Shown here: positions 10,892 to 21,217 of the stretch, piece after piece
Layout: every line of letters starts with the position of its first letter
Numbering within the stretch: position 1 is the stretch's first letter
Assembly: GCF_051106095.1 (NCBI RefSeq)
Contig: NC_135783.1
Location: forward strand, 183,164,947-183,228,946
Source: Pogona vitticeps
Taxonomy: Eukaryota > Chordata > Lepidosauria > Squamata > Agamidae
Reading direction: 5' to 3'
DNA length: 64,000 nucleotides
Program-made: the position numbers and the translations under genes
The notes under the pieces: model-generated
The model's input: only the letters and a program-made list of their open reading frames with translations
Database searches by the model: none
Told to the model about the DNA's origin: nothing

Positions 10892-11237
10892 GGTAAAGGT
10901 AAAGGTTCCCCTTGACAATTTTTGTCCAGTCGTGTTCGACTCTAGGGGGCGGTGCTCATCCCCGTTTCCAAGCCATAGAGCCAGCGTTTTTGTCCGAAGA
11001 CAATCTTCTGTGGTCACATGGCCAGTGCGACTTAGACACGGAATGCTGTTACCTTCCCACCGAGGTGGTCCCTATTTATCTACTTGCATTTGCATGCTTT
11101 CGAACCGCTAGGTTGGCGGGAGCTGGGACAAGCGACGGGCGCTCACTCCGTCACGTGGATTCGATCTTATGACTGCTTGGTCTTCTGACCCTGCAGCACA
11201 GGCTTCTGTGGTTTAGCCCGCAGCGCTACCACGTCCC
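10892..11237 (-). repeat. Sauria SINE, full-length
   Basis: On the minus strand it begins GGACGTGGTAGCGCTGCGGG (tRNA-like head) and has the B-box-like GATCGAATCC. It continues through the central GTCGCTTGTCCCAGCTCC block and ends with the BovB-related tail (GAGTCGAACACGACTGG) and the AACCTTTACCTTTACC tail repeat. It is flanked by perfect TAGATA repeats (10886-10891 and 11238-11243). This SINE family is specific to squamates. Confidence 0.93.
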
Positions 11238-11254
11238 TAGATATATTTGTCTAA

Positions 11255-11330
11255 AAGCGATCACAAAAACATCGTCGTGAAGCAGTTTCGTCATTTAACG
11301 AGGCAATGGTTAAGTGAGGCACCACTGTAT
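11255..11330. repeat. End fragment of a mariner-like MITE
   Basis: It ends TTAAGTGAGGCACCACTGTA. That is the terminal sequence of the CAGTGGTGCCTCG-ended family also present at 21994-22996, related to the CAGTGGGGTCTCG-ended element at 37945. Only one end is preserved. Confidence 0.55.
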
Positions 11331-13959
11331 GGTGAGCATGCCAAATCATAGTATCGATCTAGTCTTTTAAAGATCATGTTATTATGGGACTCAGCATCCA
11401 TACAAATTGTTCTGTTATAGTTATATTGCACCTGTCCATCAATGTATTTAAGGAAGCATAAAGTTATCCAATTTGTCAAGCAACTGCAGAGGTGAAGAAA
11501 GTGTGTTAGTTTGAGTTACGCGGTCAACACATATTTAGATAATTGTTTCTACACTAGATGTGAAATTCTGTCTTGGATGCACCAAACAAACTTTGGTTAT
11601 GTGAACAGCTCTAGTTACATTCCATTTCAAAGCAAAAGGGCTAGAATCAAATATATGTGGGAGGACATTGATGAAGGTTTCTATTTTTGGGTTTTTTCCA
11701 CACTGGAAATATGCATTACCAAAAATAGTCTAGTGGTAATTTAGAAGACTGACATATGTATGATTGTACAAAATCAGCTCAGTTGCAATAAAGATTACAC
11801 CATAATACATGAACTAGATTTTTGAGTGCTGCAAAACCCTTCACTGTATCTTTCCTCAAGATCTCAGGATTCATTCTTACTCTAAGAATAAAATCATGTG
11901 AGGAGGCGGTTAGGTTAGATTACAGCAGCTAATCCAGCATCCCAACACAATAAACGAATTTTAGTCCCTTAATTTATTAGAACTGCAGCCTGAATTTATC
12001 ACATCCAAACTTCGAACTATCATGGTGGATTATTTTGAATGGACACATCCTGCATTTCTCATTGGAGAATAACACACTCTGTAAATACATCTTCTTCCCA
12101 GCAGTGGTGGAGAGCAAACTCCCTAGTTGAGCCACACACATAATATGGTTGCTCTTAGATCTAAAAGCTCATCTGCCAAGAAAGATTTCCTTCATTTTAG
12201 AATTCTGTTTCCTTTTGCCCCATAGAGATTCCTTTTAAAATGAAGCATCAACATTAGGAGGGGAAAAAAGCTTTGAAAATAGTAAGATTCAAATTCAAGA
12301 GCTCACATTTGCTACTAAAAGGCGTTTGGCTGTGGAGAAGACTCTGCTGGCTGTTTTCTGCTTCCATCTGCTGGTAGAAAGTGAACAAATTACAGAGCCG
12401 TTTTTTTAAAAAAAGGGGGTTTGGTGCTCAGAGAAGTGTGGGAAGTTGGTGGCAATATCTTCCAAATTTCTTTCTCAAAGCTATATAGGGCTGAGCAGAA
12501 AGTTGTCAGGAGGAGACCCCCTTGGTTTGAATTTGGTTGTAGGGTGACATGGGAGGCAAAACTAGGGTTCTTGTTTTGCTGGCCTTGCCTTTTCACTGCC
12601 CCTAGTTTTGTTGCAGGTTGCCACCTGATGGCCACTAGTTCCTCTTCCCAAATGTCCCTGTAAAAGATTTTGCCGAAAGTGGGGGGAAATCACACACCCA
12701 CAAAATACTGTAGGACTTTAGATATTAACAATTTTATTTCCGTGTGAGTTTTTCTGGATCAAAGTCCACTGCCTCAGTCTTGGGGGGGGGGGGGAAGCAA
12801 GAATCGTTTTATCAAGCCTATAGTAATCCCTAAAAAATTCTTTTGAAAGACCCACTTTTCATTGTGATGAAAATATTTTCATAAAGTGAGCCTCGTATTT
12901 TAGGCCAGTTCCACCAACCATGTTAGACATGCCAGTATTGGATTCATGAATCAACTAGCTCAAAGAGGATGGTATTTCAGGAAATAGTTTACATTTGGTT
13001 GTCAGCACAGTGAACTGACAAGTGGTAATTAAGTTTACCCAGAAAGAGATCCCACTAATTTCAGTGGAATGTGTTTCCAAACAAATGTACTAAAGAATGC
13101 ATCTTTAGAATAATCTCCCAAATACAGAGCCTTGTGTGAGCATAATGGAACTTTATGGTTCCATTATGGTTTCCCAGTTCACTACAATGGGAACAGGTAA
13201 CCATATATCAGGCTGTAACATCTATTGAAATGTCTTTATAAGTAGGGGAGCCTCTGCAGCCACACTGAATCACTGTTTGGAGTTGCTAGTTTCAATATAA
13301 GCAGGATATAATCAATCCAAAATCTTTGGATCTAGCTATCTATTTTTGCTAGAGCAACAATTTGTTCTATGTTCTGTTATTCCTAATCTTTCCTATCTTG
13401 ATCCCTAGTATGTGGATTCTACCTTGGTCTAATTCTAACACGTCTAGAAGAAGATCAAGCCACTGGTCTTTGTGAGCATGAGTGAGATTGAGAAGAGATT
13501 CAAGTGCTCTGCTTTTCAGTGTAGTGAAACAAACACAGAGGTACATAAATGCAAGGATTTAGGATAACCCAACATGAGAGCTTTGGGGAAACTGCATAGT
13601 TGAGGGGGTGGTAAGGAATGAAGGAGATTACAGTCCTGCAACTTTTGAAGGACCACACATTCCTTATCCTTGCTGAAACCACAAGGCATAGAACATGTAA
13701 TGAGAACTTAAGATTCAGCCAATAGATCTGGAAGTCATAATTAATTTGAGAAGGTTCACGTAATTGTTCCTCTGCTCTGATCTTGTTCTAGGAATCCAGT
13801 CACTTCATCTTTGACTGCAATTGGCCCTGTGTAAAACGAGCTAAAGATCTGCATAAAGTATCCCCAGGGAACAGTGGGAGTGAATTGGACAAATCAAATC
13901 TAAAACATCTATTTCAGTTACACTTGCTATTCACTCTCTAATTTTGCTAGGCTTTAGAG
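11331..13959. other. Unassigned non-coding DNA
   Basis: About 2.6 kb without a recognised gene or repeat. A G-run lies at 12783-12795. It is downstream of the last CDK15 exon found, so it could hold CDK15 intron or 3' flank sequence, but no kinase C-terminal exon was seen. Confidence 0.35.
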
Positions 13960-14571
13960 CAGGGGTGTCAAACTCAAATTCATCGGGGGCCGCATCAGCA
14001 GTTTGGTCCCCATCAAAGGGCCAGTTGTATCTGTAGGTCTTAACGACCTTCGCTTTGTGACCCGACAATCAGCTGTTCCGCGGCTTCAAAATCAACCATT
14101 TCAGGGCTTCCGGCAGCGTTTTCGCGCGCTCCCCTTGCTTACCAAGGGCGCGAAAACGCTGCACCCCGGGCCCTTTCGGCTGTTCCGGCGGCCATTTTGG
14201 ACCCGCCGGGCAGCTGATGGCAGCCATTTTGGCGCCCTCGTTGTGCGAGGGGAGGGCGCGAAAATGGCTGCCGGCCCCTGGGAAACATCGCACAACGGTG
14301 AGTATTCTATGGCATTGGAACACATTAAACGCTGTTTAATGCGTTCCAATGCCTTTTTGTGTTCCGTAGTGTGATGTTTCCCACAGTGAAGGTTAATCCG
14401 GAACGGATTAACCTCGCTGTGCGGGGCACCACTGTACTCCATGCAGGCACGGAGTAAATTCATTGGAAAAAAAAAAGGGGGAGGCTGCAAGGCTGGCGGC
14501 GGCTCTGCGGGCCATCAGACGAGGTCTGGCGGGCCGGATTTGGCCCGCGGGCCTTGTGTTTGACACCCCTG
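13960..14571. mobile_element. Non-autonomous hAT transposon with a nested mariner-like end
   Basis: A 612-bp element with inverted ends CAGGGGTGTCAAAC...GTTTGACACCCCTG and a perfect 8-bp duplication CTTTAGAG (13952-13959 and 14572-14579), which is diagnostic of hAT. The interior is GC- and CpG-rich. It contains, near 14390-14440, ACGGATTAACCTCGCTGTGC followed by GGGGCACCACTGTA, which resembles the right end of the mariner-like family at 21994. That suggests an element nested within an element. Open frames inside are not credible genes. Confidence 0.88.
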
Positions 14572-14898
14572 CTTTAGAGCATGGGCAGGCAACCTGCAGC
14601 CCTCCACATGCTGATGGACTACAGCTATCATCTGCCCTGACCATTGGCCATACTGGCTAATGAGGATGTGAACTGGAGTCTAGTAGACATCTTGACAATA
14701 ATGCAGAAATAGGTATGGCTTAACTATTCCCTTTAAGAAAAAAAAAGGATTGTGCAATTGTGGGACCCAAGTGATTAAATTTCCAGTTGGAATTCGTGAC
14801 ATATATCATGTGATCTATGTGACAGGAGTAGCCAAGCTTGGAAAAGCCAGCAAGGCACGTTGGCTGGGAGATTGCTGATTTTTTTTCAACCTCCAGGC

Positions 14899-15266
14899 CA
14901 GTGGTCCTCAACTTTTTTTTGAGTCGTGGACCAGTTGAGGGGATGGGGTCCATTCATGAGGAGGGTGGGGCTCCCTGTGCTCACAGGTGGGTGGGGCGTG
15001 CTCATGGAGGGGAGGGGCACACTTGCGAAGGGCCAGGGTGTGCAGGGGTGGAGCGTGTATGCAGAGGGGCAGAGGTGCTTGCATGCATGCACGAAGGGGT
15101 GGGGTGTGCTCGCGGAGGGGCAGAGCGTGCTCGCGGGTGGGTGGGTCACCCATCGTGCAGGTGGGGTGGGGGGAGTGTGTGCAAAGGCTGAGATCTGTCT
15201 CCACGGCCCAGTCCTGCCATGGCCACGGACCAGCACCAGACTGCAGGCCGGGGATTGGGACCCCTG
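14899..15266. mobile_element. hAT-Charlie-like non-autonomous element with internal GC-rich repeats
   Basis: A 368-bp element starting CAGTGGTCCTCAAC and ending GGATTGGGACCCCTG. It is flanked by CTCCAGGC (14891-14898) and CTCTAGGC (15267-15274), an 8-bp duplication with one mismatch. The middle (about 14985-15175) is a degenerate array of G-rich units with recurring GTGCTCGCGG-AGGGGCAG motifs. This creates several long but compositionally biased open frames on both strands, which are not genes. Confidence 0.82.
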
Positions 15267-15356
15267 CTCTAGGCAATAGAGAAGTGTGTCTCCTTATTTA
15301 TTACATGACAGCTGTTATCTGCCTGCTCCCTTTAAAGTAGCGATATCAGCCAAAGC

Positions 15357-15393
15357 CAAAGAGACTTCTTGAAGAAGAGACTTCTTGAAGAAC
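15357..15393. repeat. Short tandem duplication
   Basis: The 16-bp word GAGACTTCTTGAAGAA occurs twice in direct succession (about 15360-15391). It lies in otherwise unassigned DNA just left of the second gypsy copy. Confidence 0.8.
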
Positions 15394-15555
15394 AGCTTCT
15401 AGTGCTACCAATCAAAAAGTATAGGAAACTATTTGCATCTCGTGAAAAGCTTTTGGGTGTCAAGAAGAAACATGGGAAAAAGTGGAGAAATGTCAGAGGC
15501 AACCATAACTCGCATTTGGGATGGCATCTAATGCGGCACAGGCAGACCTATTCTC

Positions 15556-16080
15556 TGTTACATACAGCACTGATGTTACCTGTCTGTCATGGGTTTGGAG
15601 GGAAAGTTCCATCCTATGGGGAGTGGAAGGCGGGACATCAGGAGGAGGGGCTGTACTGTATATATATGTGATGCGTGTGTGGAGAAGTTCAGCAGACGCT
15701 GGGATGTGAAGAAGCAGCAGCTGGGAAGAAGAAGCTGGTGTGGGAGTCTGTGTGTCAGACAGGGTACTACTGTGTGTCAGAGTACCAACCTGATAGGTTC
15801 AGGTGTCTGTATGGTTAGCCAGAACTGATAGGTTCAGGGTCTGTGCTTCAAGTTAAGGGTTCTGTGTGAACCAAACTGTGTGCATGTATGAATGAGACTA
15901 AGCCACGTTACTATTTCTTATTCACCTGATTATTTTATTTTGCCTGTGTGTTGTTTTAAATAAACCTTATTCTTTTATTTGTTGAAAATCCATCCCTGGT
16001 CTGTGTGACTTCTTATAGGGAATGGTTGGTGGCAGCTTAGTTAACGTGTGGCAGATCCCAGTAGGTCTGGGTTTGTCACA
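15556..16080 (+). repeat. 5' LTR of Gmr1-like copy 2
   Basis: It begins TGTTACATAC and ends GTTTGTCACA, 525 bp. A TATATATA promoter-like stretch lies near 15659-15667 and an AATAAA polyadenylation signal near 15959. It differs from the copy 1 LTR mainly by a short indel and substitution block downstream of the TATA stretch, marking a separate subfamily. Confidence 0.95.
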
Positions 16081-16511
16081 TTGATTGGTGTCCAGCGTGT
16101 GGGATACGACTGGTCCAGTTGTCCAGCGGTCCAGCAAAGCCTTGGCAAGTGTGCCCAGAGCAAGGGGGTAGACAATCTGAGAGCGCGTAGGTAATCTTCT
16201 AGGTGTGCCTCACGGGGGGGTGCACTAGTAGAAGAACGTGTAACCTCAGATTGGGGACTAGATTAGGGAGCTCTGAGGCAGCCTGTTTTGGCGGGAAAAA
16301 GCTGAGGAAAAACTGTGAAATAGCAGTGAGCTAGCTTGTCTGCTGAGAGGCCCAGCAGAGGGGGGTAGACTCTAACTCGCAACTGTTGCAAGTAGTGCTG
16401 AAGGACAGCAGCAATCTATAGGGAAAGCTGGTTCTGAGGCAAAAAGAAAAAAAAAGTGGTCGCTTTATTTTGAGGCTTGACTTTTGAAAGCAGCCTGTTC
16501 TGGGGGGGAGT
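16081..16511 (+). other. Leader between 5' LTR and gag of copy 2
   Basis: It starts TTGATTGGTGTCCAGCG. The TGG about six bases after the LTR fits a primer-binding site, tRNA not identified. The leader ends in a G-run directly before the gag ATG at 16512. Confidence 0.6.
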
Positions 16512-19500
16512 ATGCCCTTGACTCGAAGCCAAATGGCAGAAATGGGTGAAGTGAAAGACCCCCAGGTTGACCAAGGTTCTGAGGATGAATTTGGCTCAGT
16601 GCAAGGTGACAGCACGGGAGAACAGAACCCAGAACTCAGAAAATTGCTCATAGCCCAACAGCATGAACTGAGGATGAGGCAATTGGAAAAAGAAGAAAAA
16701 TTAGAGAGAGAGAGAATGGAGAGGGAGGAAAGATTGGAGAGAGAGAGAATGGCGTTTGAATTAAGAAAATTGGAACTGATGAACCAGAACAATAATAACA
16801 ATAGGGATTCTGAGGGAGGCCAATTGTCTAAGGCTGACCTGAAGAAATTCCCTGTGTACCACAAGGGAGATTGTCCTGAGGTGTTCTTTTCCTTAGTGGA
16901 AAGAGCGTTTGTGGACTTCTCAGTGAGGGAAACTGAGAAGATGACCATCATGCGATCTTTAATCAGTGGTAGCCTGGCTGAGGTTTATTCAGAGATGCCA
17001 CAGGAACTGATGAGAGATTTTGCAGAGTTTAAAAAACTGGTGTTTGCAAGACATGGGATAAATGCGGAACAGCTGAGGCAAAGATTCAGGTCCCTCACAA
17101 AGAAACCAGAGCAGACTTTCACCCAAGTGGGGGCTCAATTGGTGAGGCTGCTAGAGAAATGGCTATCTCAGGAGGGGACAGAGACCTTTCAGCAGCTCAA
17201 AGACTTGATAGCGCTGGAACAGTTCTATTCAGTCCTGCATGGGGAACTGAAATTCCAGGTGAGGGAAAGGAAACCAAAATCTGTGGCAGAAGCAGCCGAA
17301 ATCGCAGATTTTATTTCCCAAATAAGAAAGGCCTTGGGTGAGGGGAAAGCGATGGGAAAACCTAAAGAAACCTACAGCAAGTACTCTCAGGGACCAGGGA
17401 AAAGCCAGCAAGGGGGAGGGGCCCATGGTGAAGGGAAGCCCTCAGACATGAAACCAAGACCTCAGATTTTGGAGGGAAAACCAAAACAAGATGAGAGAGA
17501 ATCAAAATACACCAGAAAATGTTATTTCTGTCAGGGAAAGGGCCATCTAATCTCAGAGTGTGAGAAATTAAAGCAGCTAAAAGGAATGGTGCCTCAGGAT
17601 TCGAGTGGGACCAAGCCAAAAGCTGTGTTCTGTGTCCAGAAAGAGCAAGGCTCATTGTCACTGAGGGAGCCTGTTGCCATGGCTACTCAATCTGGAACAG
17701 CTACATCTGCTGATCAGGCTGAGGAAAATGGTCCTCTTGTAGAGGTCAGGCGCTGCCTGCTGGTGAGAACAGATTCTCAGTTGTTTGAGACAGCAGGGGT
17801 GGACGTAGGAATACTTAACCGTCAGTATCGGGGGCTACGGGACACTTGTTCCCAGGTGACCCTGTGCCATCCAGATATTATTCCTAGGGAGTATGTAATC
17901 CCAAATGAGAGCATGAAGGTGGCAGGGATTGAGGGGCAGGTGATCTCTCTGCCAGTCGCGGAGGTACCTGTCAACTTTCAAGGCTGGAGGGGAGTTTGGC
18001 GGCTAGCGATTTCATCGACTCTGCCAGCAGCCGTGCTCGTGGGAAATGACCTGGCTGAACATGTGAAACGGGTGCTAGTGATTACACGTTCACAAGCCAC
18101 CACGGGGACAGTTCAGGGGGGTAATGATGAGCCAGAGACGGAAGCAGAGGGGAGTTCCGAAGCTGTGGTGGAAACCTTAACCACAGACAGCAGATTTGGA
18201 CAAGAGCAAAAGGCAGACGCCACTCTCCAAAAGTGTTTTGAACAGGTGACTGACGCCCAGCTAACACCTGAAACCCCAGTGAGATTTCTGGAGAAAAAGG
18301 GGATTTTATATAGAGAGACCCTGAGGAATATCTCAAAAGGGGGAGATGGGATCAGAAGTCAGCTGGTGGTACCTGAAAAGTATCGCCCCATGATCTTACA
18401 AAGGGGGCACTCTGACATGTTTGCTGCACACTTAGGGGTGAACAAAACACAGCAGAGAATCACACAGAATTTTTACTGGCCTGACATAGGGAAGCAGATC
18501 AGGGAGTTCTGTAAACAATGTGATGTGTGTCAAAGGCAGGGGAATAGCCGCGACAGGACCAAAGCAAAGTTGTGCCCTTTGCCTGTGATTGACACTCCGT
18601 TCAAATGCATAGGGGTGGATATAGTGGGACCTTTGCCCAAGGCCACAAAGAGGGGGAACAGGTTCATTCTCACCATTGTGGACCATGCCACGAGGTACCC
18701 TGAAGCCATACCCTTGACTAACATTGAAACTAACACAGTGGCAGATGCCTTGGTGGGGTATATGTCCAGGATGGGATTTGCCTCAGAAATAATCACAGAT
18801 TTGGGCGCATCGTTCACATCAAAGCTCATGAAACGCTTATGGCAAATCTGTGGAATTAAGCACAAGGAAACTACTGCCTATCATCCTGAAAGTAATGGGT
18901 TAACTGAGAAGTTCAATGGGACTCTAATGCGCATGATTAGGGCTTACTTGGCAGAGAATCCAAACAATTGGGACCAGAAGCTGCAATCCCTTTTGTTTGC
19001 TTATCGATCAGTGCCACAAGCCAGTACCGGGTTCAGTCCATTTGAACTTTTATTTGGGAGAAGGGTGAAAGGGCCCCTTGATTTGATCAAACAAAATTGG
19101 GAGCAGATCACCCAGGATGACCCACAAGACGTTGTGACATACATAGACACCTTGATGAATGACCTAAAGAGAAATCTAGAGCTGGCAGCAGAAAACCTGC
19201 AAGCTCAGAAGGTCAGACAGAAAACATGGTATGACCACAAAGCTAGAGAGAGGCACTTTGACCCAGGGGAGGAAGTGCTTTGGCTTAGGCCCTGCAGAGA
19301 GAACAAACTGCAGCTCAAATGGGCAGGACCATATAGGGTCATTTCCAAGATGTCAGACCTGAACTACCTTATAGAGCAGGAGGAGAACCAAGCAAGGAGG
19401 GTGGTTCATGTGAATGCCCTAAAACCCTACTACAGAGGGGAACAGAGGGTTTTATTTGCGATAAAAGCAGCTGAGAGTGAGGAAGCTGAACTACCTTTCT

Positions 19501-20942
19501 GGGAGGGTAGAGGGGAAGTAAAATACAACCCAGAGGAGGTAAAGATCAGTCCTGCACTCACCCAAGACCAGCAGCAAGAACTAAAAATGCTGCTTAGTAA
19601 ATATCAACAGGTGTTTTCCAACAAGCCGGGGATAGTGAAGGGAGTGATGCATCGGATCCACACAGGGGATGCACCCCCGCAGGCAGTATCCCCATACCGA
19701 GTAACGGGACCCTATAGGGACAAGGTGCGGAAGGAGCTGGACGAGATGCTTAGGGAGAACATAATCGTCCCCTCTTCTAGTCCTTGGTCCTCTCCGATAG
19801 TCCTTGTGGACAAGCCTGATGGGAGCATTAGGTTTTGTGTCGATTACAGGAAATTAAACCGTGTAACCACTCCTGATGCCTACCCAATGCCCAGGCCAGA
19901 CAACCTGATTGAAACCATAGGGGGTTGTCGGTTCATCTCATCATTGGACCTGGTAAAGGGATATTGGCAATTAAGAATTGATCCCAGGGATCAAGAAAAG
20001 ACTGCCTTTTGCAGCCCTTTTGGTCTCTATGAGTTTCGAGTCCTGAGCTTTGGTCTCAGAAATGCACCAGCCACATTCCAAAGGCTGATGGACCAGACCT
20101 TGGCAGGGCTCAGTGACTTTACTGTGGCCTACATTGACGACATAGGGATCTTCAGTAATACCTGGGAAGATCACCTGATACACCTGGAGTTAGTGCTGCA
20201 GAGGTTAAGTGCAGCAGGGCTAACAGTAAAGGCCAGCAAGTGTCAGCTGGGTAGCCCAGAAGTAAAGTGCTTGGGTCACATGGTAGGGGGAGGAGTGATA
20301 AAACCCCTAGAGGCCAAAATAGAAGCTGTTCGTGATTGGCCCAGACCCAACACCAAGAAAAAAGTCAAATCATTTCTTGGGTTGGTGGGCTACTACAGAA
20401 AGTTCATCCCGAGGTTTAGCGAGATTGCGGCTCCGCTGACCGATCTGACGAGGAAGAAGGCTGATGACCGCATCCCGTGGACCAGCGACTGTGAGGCGGC
20501 GTTCCAGAGGTTGAAGGAGGCGCTCGTCCAGTATCCAGTGCTGCGTGCTCCAGACTTCGACCGGGAGTTCATCATCTACACCGATGCGTCTAACAGCGGG
20601 GTAGGAGCAGTTCTTTGCCAGGAGGATGAGAATGGTGACCAGCATCCAGTGTCCTACCTGAGTAGGAAACTTCAAAAAGGTGAGAGACATTTGGCAACCG
20701 TGGAGAAGGAGTGTTTGGCCATAGTCTACGCGATCCAGAAGGCCAAGCCTTACATCTGGGGAAGACATTTTGTTCTGTGCACTGACCATTCACCACTGCA
20801 ATGGTTAAAGACAATGAAAACCCACAATAGCAAACTTATGAGGTGGGCTTTAAACCTACAGGACTATGACTTTGAAGTGAAGGTGGTCAGAGGGTCAGTG
20901 AACTGTGTTGCTGACGCCTTGTCAAGAAGACCTGAAGAATGA
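16512..20942 (+). CDS. Gag-Pol polyprotein of Gmr1-like element, copy 2
   Basis: A 1476-residue single frame. Rough residue positions: Gag with E/R-rich coiled segment (about 55-90), N-run (92-97) and capsid-like region (100-280); zinc knuckle CYFCQGKGHLISEC (about 337-350); protease region (about 420-515, ending near LVGNDL); integrase zinc finger (about 640-680) and D-D-E core with D in GVDIVGPLP (~703), D in TDLGASF (~763) and E in HPESNGLTEKFNG (~793); GPY/F-like KWAGPYRV (~936); RT (about 1055-1300, YIDD near 1208); RNase H (about 1350-1450). The start was chosen because copy 1 shares MPLTR-QMAEMGEV. Gag and Pol are in one frame with no visible junction signal. Confidence 0.95.
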   Translation: MPLTRSQMAEMGEVKDPQVDQGSEDEFGSVQGDSTGEQNPELRKLLIAQQHELRMRQLEKEEKLERERMEREERLERERMAFELRKLELMNQNNNNNRDSEGGQLSKADLKKFPVYHKGDCPEVFFSLVERAFVDFSVRETEKMTIMRSLISGSLAEVYSEMPQELMRDFAEFKKLVFARHGINAEQLRQRFRSLTKKPEQTFTQVGAQLVRLLEKWLSQEGTETFQQLKDLIALEQFYSVLHGELKFQVRERKPKSVAEAAEIADFISQIRKALGEGKAMGKPKETYSKYSQGPGKSQQGGGAHGEGKPSDMKPRPQILEGKPKQDERESKYTRKCYFCQGKGHLISECEKLKQLKGMVPQDSSGTKPKAVFCVQKEQGSLSLREPVAMATQSGTATSADQAEENGPLVEVRRCLLVRTDSQLFETAGVDVGILNRQYRGLRDTCSQVTLCHPDIIPREYVIPNESMKVAGIEGQVISLPVAEVPVNFQGWRGVWRLAISSTLPAAVLVGNDLAEHVKRVLVITRSQATTGTVQGGNDEPETEAEGSSEAVVETLTTDSRFGQEQKADATLQKCFEQVTDAQLTPETPVRFLEKKGILYRETLRNISKGGDGIRSQLVVPEKYRPMILQRGHSDMFAAHLGVNKTQQRITQNFYWPDIGKQIREFCKQCDVCQRQGNSRDRTKAKLCPLPVIDTPFKCIGVDIVGPLPKATKRGNRFILTIVDHATRYPEAIPLTNIETNTVADALVGYMSRMGFASEIITDLGASFTSKLMKRLWQICGIKHKETTAYHPESNGLTEKFNGTLMRMIRAYLAENPNNWDQKLQSLLFAYRSVPQASTGFSPFELLFGRRVKGPLDLIKQNWEQITQDDPQDVVTYIDTLMNDLKRNLELAAENLQAQKVRQKTWYDHKARERHFDPGEEVLWLRPCRENKLQLKWAGPYRVISKMSDLNYLIEQEENQARRVVHVNALKPYYRGEQRVLFAIKAAESEEAELPFWEGRGEVKYNPEEVKISPALTQDQQQELKMLLSKYQQVFSNKPGIVKGVMHRIHTGDAPPQAVSPYRVTGPYRDKVRKELDEMLRENIIVPSSSPWSSPIVLVDKPDGSIRFCVDYRKLNRVTTPDAYPMPRPDNLIETIGGCRFISSLDLVKGYWQLRIDPRDQEKTAFCSPFGLYEFRVLSFGLRNAPATFQRLMDQTLAGLSDFTVAYIDDIGIFSNTWEDHLIHLELVLQRLSAAGLTVKASKCQLGSPEVKCLGHMVGGGVIKPLEAKIEAVRDWPRPNTKKKVKSFLGLVGYYRKFIPRFSEIAAPLTDLTRKKADDRIPWTSDCEAAFQRLKEALVQYPVLRAPDFDREFIIYTDASNSGVGAVLCQEDENGDQHPVSYLSRKLQKGERHLATVEKECLAIVYAIQKAKPYIWGRHFVLCTDHSPLQWLKTMKTHNSKLMRWALNLQDYDFEVKVVRGSVNCVADALSRRPEE

Positions 20943-21217
20943 AGACGGCGAAAGAAACATGGACTATGTATATAAATTGATGACAAAAAGTTAAATGTAC
21001 CTGTTTTTTGAACTTGGTTTGTATGAATAAAGGTAAATTGATGTAATGTATATGGTAAATGTTTAAATGCCTAATTGATATGGTTAACTTAGAATGTAAG
21101 TATAAGTAAGTATGATATTGTATGTATAAATGGTTTTGTATGTTTTGGATTCAGGTTGTTTTTTGGGAAAAAGCACGTTAGCTTTCCCCCTACAAAACAA
21201 CTTATAAAGAGGGGAGG
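20943..21217 (+). other. Spacer between pol and 3' LTR of copy 2
   Basis: AT-rich, non-coding, and ending in the polypurine tract AAAGAGGGGAGG at 21206-21217. It leaves no room for an envelope gene. Confidence 0.8.

Noticed and set aside
14003-14490. Open frames of 84-129 residues in a CpG-rich block, at first suggestive of a small gene with a CpG-island promoter.
   Set aside because: The block is enclosed by perfect hAT inverted ends and an 8-bp duplication, so the CpG richness belongs to a transposon.
14838-15340. Several overlapping open frames of 116-122 residues on both strands.
   Set aside because: They arise from the G-rich mini-array within a hAT element. Composition is strongly biased, no domain is visible, and both strands are open equally.
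16331-16951. 206-residue minus-strand open frame.
   Set aside because: It lies antisense to the gag start of the plus-strand gypsy copy and contains no known domain.
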